In this document: positions 60,601-64,000 of the stretch, piece after piece
Layout: each line of letters starts with the position of its first letter
Position numbering within the stretch: position 1 is the first letter of the stretch
DNA from: Erythrocercus mccallii
Taxonomy: Eukaryota; Chordata; Aves; Passeriformes; Dicruridae
Length of the DNA: 64,000 nucleotides
NCBI GenBank assembly: GCA_013397435.1
Contig: VZRG01000858.1
Coordinates: 136,081-200,080 of the forward strand
Reading direction: 5' to 3'
Notes under the pieces: generated by a model
Database searches by the model: none
What the model was told of the DNA's origin: nothing
What the model saw: only the letters and a program-made list of their open reading frames with translations
Program-made: the position numbers and the translations under genes

Positions 60601-63600
60601 ATTTTGGCAGCTCCCACTGACCCAGACCTAATTATTGTGGCTGCTCAGTACCTTTGAAAAATTGAACAGTTGGTTTATTTAGAACCTTTCATTAAAAATA
60701 AATAAACAGATGTAGTCTTGGTCTTTAATATGGATTAGTGACTCCTGCTACTGCAAAAACATAGTACTTTGCATTAATCATAGAAGTAGTTGATTTCTTT
60801 GAAAAGTGCTTGCTTGAAAGTGCTGGAGTGTGTCCTCCTCCATTTACCCTTGGACTAAGCTGGGGCAGCTGAGGATTTTCCACACAGCCAGTGACCTGCA
60901 GCCCTGGCCTGAAAGGACCACGTGTGATAGGAGGGAGTTAATTCAGTGCTCCTCCTCAGTGCAGAGGCATTGAGTAAAGCCAGAAATCAGTCTCATTCAT
61001 TTTGCTTAGGCTTCTATAGAAACTGCTCTGTGCGGCAGGAGTGTGCTGGGCATCCCTGGCTGGTGGAATGCTGTCACTTGAGCAGGGAACCCAGTCCAGT
61101 TGCCTGAGCATTGGTGTCAGGCCCTCTTTGGGAAGCCTTTGGGTTTACTGCTCCCAGTTTGAAGCAGCCCGGGTCTCCTGTTGATGCTGGTTCAGGCTGC
61201 CAGCCTGGGATGAATCCCTTGTGTACCCTGGGGCTGCTGGAGACCTCTGAGGCGAGGCTTGTCTGAGATCCAGGCTCAGCAGAGAAGGAAACTTCTCCTG
61301 TGGACCAGAGATCAGTTCCAGTACTTGGACCTGAAGCTCTGAGAGCAGTTTTATAGAGCTGCTGAAACATCTCCTGCTGAACACATGTGCTCTTCAGGGT
61401 GGCTTTTTTGTTTCCTTATTGTTGTGTGATATCTCGCAAGTCAAGGACTCAATAGAGGCTTCAAATGTAATATTGACTGGCTTCCACAGAGAATGGCTGA
61501 ACTTAGAGTTGAGGTTGTTCCCAGCTTGTCATTGTTCTTGGGATGCTTTCACGAGCAAGAAAGCTGCTCACCTGAACATAGGTGCTAACTGCTTACAAAG
61601 GCTGGAAAAGGGTAAACATTTTATACAGGATTTGTGTTCAGGAGTTGCTTTAGAGAGAAAGAAATATGTTATTTTTGTACAATGTTTGTAATGTCTGTCA
61701 TCTCTTACATGAACTGCTTTGCTTTTAAATCCTGCTTACAAATACAGTGAGTCATGATGTTTAAAAGGGTTAAACTTCTCATATGTTCAGGAGCTTTAAC
61801 TGAAGATAGGCCTCATGTCCATGAGGCAAGTTGCCTATTTTTATATTGATTAGCTATGGTCTGAAGTAGGTTCCTTCTTTTCAAATACACATATTTCTCT
61901 TTAGGAAATGAAGCAAGGCTTAATCTTTTTTTTCTTTTTTCTTTTTTTTTTTCCCAAAAGGCTTTAGCCATCTGTTTTCCTCTTCTATTGTAGTTTCATA
62001 ACTGGATGCTGCAGGAATTTTAAGATTTGGCATGCACTGTGCATGGGAGAGAAATGAGCTTTCTGAGATTCCACGGTTCACAGTGATCTGCTTGCCTTCT
62101 GCCTGCTGCTTTCCAGCAAACCCAGCAGTGCCAAAGGCCACCAAAAGAACTGGGCTTAACTGGTTGCTGTAGAATCCTCGTGTGCCTGCCTGGTATCAGG
62201 CTGTCACATTGCTCAGTTAATTTCCTTGCTTTGCACGGTTGTTAGAGGGGATTTCATGAGTGCCTAAGTGCATTTGGCTATAAAGGATGATCATGTTGAA
62301 TCTCTTTGAATTACTTTTGCTGTGCACTGTGCTGTTGTGTCATGGGCTTGCTCTGCAGAGTTTTTGATCGGTTTGGGGTGTTGGTGATATAGGTGTACTG
62401 TAGCATGTATAACTTGTGCAAGGAAAGCACCATGCAATTTCTGCTATGTTTTATCTTCTGTTCTTCTCAAGGAAATTGTACTCTGTCCTTACACTTTTTA
62501 TTGAGTTCGGATTCCACACTAAATAATCTCCATTTACAAATACACTTCAGCATTTTCTTTGCCATTCGTTGCTGGTTTTGACTGAGGATTTTTTGAGGGC
62601 TTAAATTGTGTGTCAAACATGCTCTTTCCAAATAATCACCACCAGCTGCCTTACAGCTGTCTTCCCCCTTTCTTTCTGCAGTCAATTAAAACACATTTAC
62701 TGTCCACACACAAAAGCAATTCTCCTCTGTCATTTTGCATCTCTCTTCTTTGTATCAAAAAGAAAATCCTTCATTGCAGAAACCTAGATTTGCTCCTATG
62801 GACTCTGCCTGGCTTCTGTCAGGAGGTTGTCTACCAATCCCAACTCCTTCATGCCAGCTGCTTTCCTTGCCCACCTTGCCAAGCTCCCCTCCTAAACCTT
62901 TTTACAGCTTCAGGTCTGTTCCATGGACCACAAGTTAGGGATTTCTCGAAGATGCTGGCTGCATATTGGCAGCATAGAAAATTCAGTAGGAAAGGTATGG
63001 ATGTTTGTGAAGTCTTTCTTGCTTTTCTTAGGTTGTCAGTGGCTGCACATGTATACCCATGCTCTATTTGCAGCAATGCTTTAAAAGTGCTTGTGGCTCT
63101 GTGTCCAGTTCCTAAAAGAATGCGTTGGTAGATGCCGGCACAAAGTTTAGTATCTGTAGGTTAGAAAGGTTTGGCATAAATACTTGTTCTGAATTCTGTT
63201 TGTCTCTGAAAGACACATTTCTTTTCAGCTATTCCTTGTTTCCTGTCCTAGTGGTAACAAAAATAATTAGCAAAGGCAGAAACTATTCGATTATATCCAG
63301 GTGTAGACAGATTTCATTTTAATGGTCAGAGTGGTGAAAAAATCTCCTTGAATGAATAAAAGACACTAATTTATGTTCTAACATAGCTTTGTTTTTTGAG
63401 AGAGAAACTGTGTGTGCATACCTTCCTCACGGAGCTTTTGGAACAAATAAAACCTTGCTCTGTTCCTGCAGGCACTGTGGTGCACACATGCAGCAAAGAA
63501 TGTGTGCTGTTCATTTGAACCCCGTGGACTTGAACTACAGTAAAGATTTAATTTTTTTTTTTAGGGTTGGATCCTTGTGAATATTCTTTTCAGCTCTTTG

Positions 63601-64000
63601 TGCTATGAGGTGAAATAAAATGAAACATTATGACATTGTGTAGGCCTCATATGAGCTGAGTCTGCCATCTCTTAGACTGCTCAGGCTGTATAGTGCCAGT
63701 CTGTTACTTCAATTAGTTTTTAATTGGTTGGAGAGAGCTGAAGTCCCTTTCACAGTCTAGTGTGAATAAGGAGAGGAGGAGGAGGAGGCTGATAATGTTG
63801 ACTAAATCTGAAGCAACTCTTCTTATAAAACAAACCCTTCAGCTACGGTAGTAAAAGCATTCTGCTTGGGTGGCTTTCTCAGAATACGGGGGCGGGTGTG
63901 TGTGTGTTTATTTACTTCTAAAAGCTTTCCCAGTTTACTCTGAGGATAGTGTGTGAAGTGTGTGTTTGTTCCCCTTGCCCCTCTCTCTCTCCTTTCACTC
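57664..64000 (+). other. EHBP1 intron 2 (continues past window)
   Basis: No sequence matching the next expected EHBP1 coding segment was found, so the intron runs off the right edge. It is ordinary AT-leaning unique sequence with short simple repeats: (ATTT)n at 58.02 kb, (TTTG)n at 60.24 kb, a pyrimidine tract at 61.93-61.95 kb, ggagga at 63.77 kb, and a GT run at 63.89-63.91 kb. The open frames in it show no protein-like pattern. Confidence 0.8.
60237..60262 (+). repeat. (TTTG)n short microsatellite
   Basis: A tgtgtgtttgtttgtttg-type run inside EHBP1 intron 2. Similar short (ATTT)n runs occur at about 57077-57097 and 58017-58036. Confidence 0.8.

Noticed and set aside
62610..63131. 173-codon plus-strand ORF in EHBP1 intron 2
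   Set aside because: It does not match EHBP1 exon 3, lacks splice sites consistent with the gene, and has no recognisable motif.
1..64000. tRNA, rRNA, microRNA or other structured RNA genes, and any bacterial or defence-type system
   Set aside because: None could be recognised by eye. The window is vertebrate genomic DNA, and a covariance-model search would be needed to exclude small RNAs.

Overview
This is vertebrate nuclear DNA, most likely from a bird. The evidence is (i) two spliced genes whose products I recognise, TMEM17 and EHBP1, with GT-AG introns and CpG-island promoters, (ii) several decayed CR1 LINE copies of the type that dominates bird genomes, and (iii) short TMEM17 introns. 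TMEM17 next to EHBP1 is also the arrangement I recall from human 2p15, where B3GNT2 lies on the other side of TMEM17. The species cannot be fixed from the sequence. There are no bacterial features, CRISPR arrays or operons, and nearly all open frames in the window are chance frames.

Layout. 1-8.9 kb is gene-free sequence downstream of TMEM17, with an antisense CR1 remnant at the left edge, a sense CR1 3' end at 3.8-4.1 kb, an (AAAG)n tract at 4.65 kb and one copy of an unrecognised 0.2-kb repeat at 8.5 kb. 8.98-11.61 kb is the complete four-exon TMEM17 gene on the minus strand (218 codons plus stop). Its CpG-island promoter carries a duplicated GC box and an 11-copy, 20-bp GC-rich minisatellite. 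Intron 1 holds an exact RFX X-box and a candidate hidden exon. A second copy of the 0.2-kb repeat follows at 13.1 kb, so TMEM17 is bracketed by direct repeats. 12-55 kb is a roughly 44-kb intergenic interval between two divergently transcribed genes. It holds CR1 fragments, one putative LTR (15.7-16.26 kb), a small orphan CpG cluster (22.8-23.2 kb) and some AT-rich patches that could be regulatory. 55.2-56.4 kb is the CpG-island promoter and non-coding first exon of EHBP1 on the plus strand. Its first coding exon ends at 57,663, and the rest of the window is EHBP1 intron 2.

The two genes are neighbours without an obvious shared job. TMEM17 is a tetraspan protein of the ciliary transition zone (MKS/B9 module). 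EHBP1 links EHD proteins and Rab8/10-type GTPases to actin and endosomal recycling. No novel multi-gene system is visible. The most interesting signals are around TMEM17: the intronic X-box overlapping a potential splice donor, the G-quadruplex-capable minisatellite at the promoter, and the flanking direct repeats. The overlapping upstream ORFs of EHBP1 come next.
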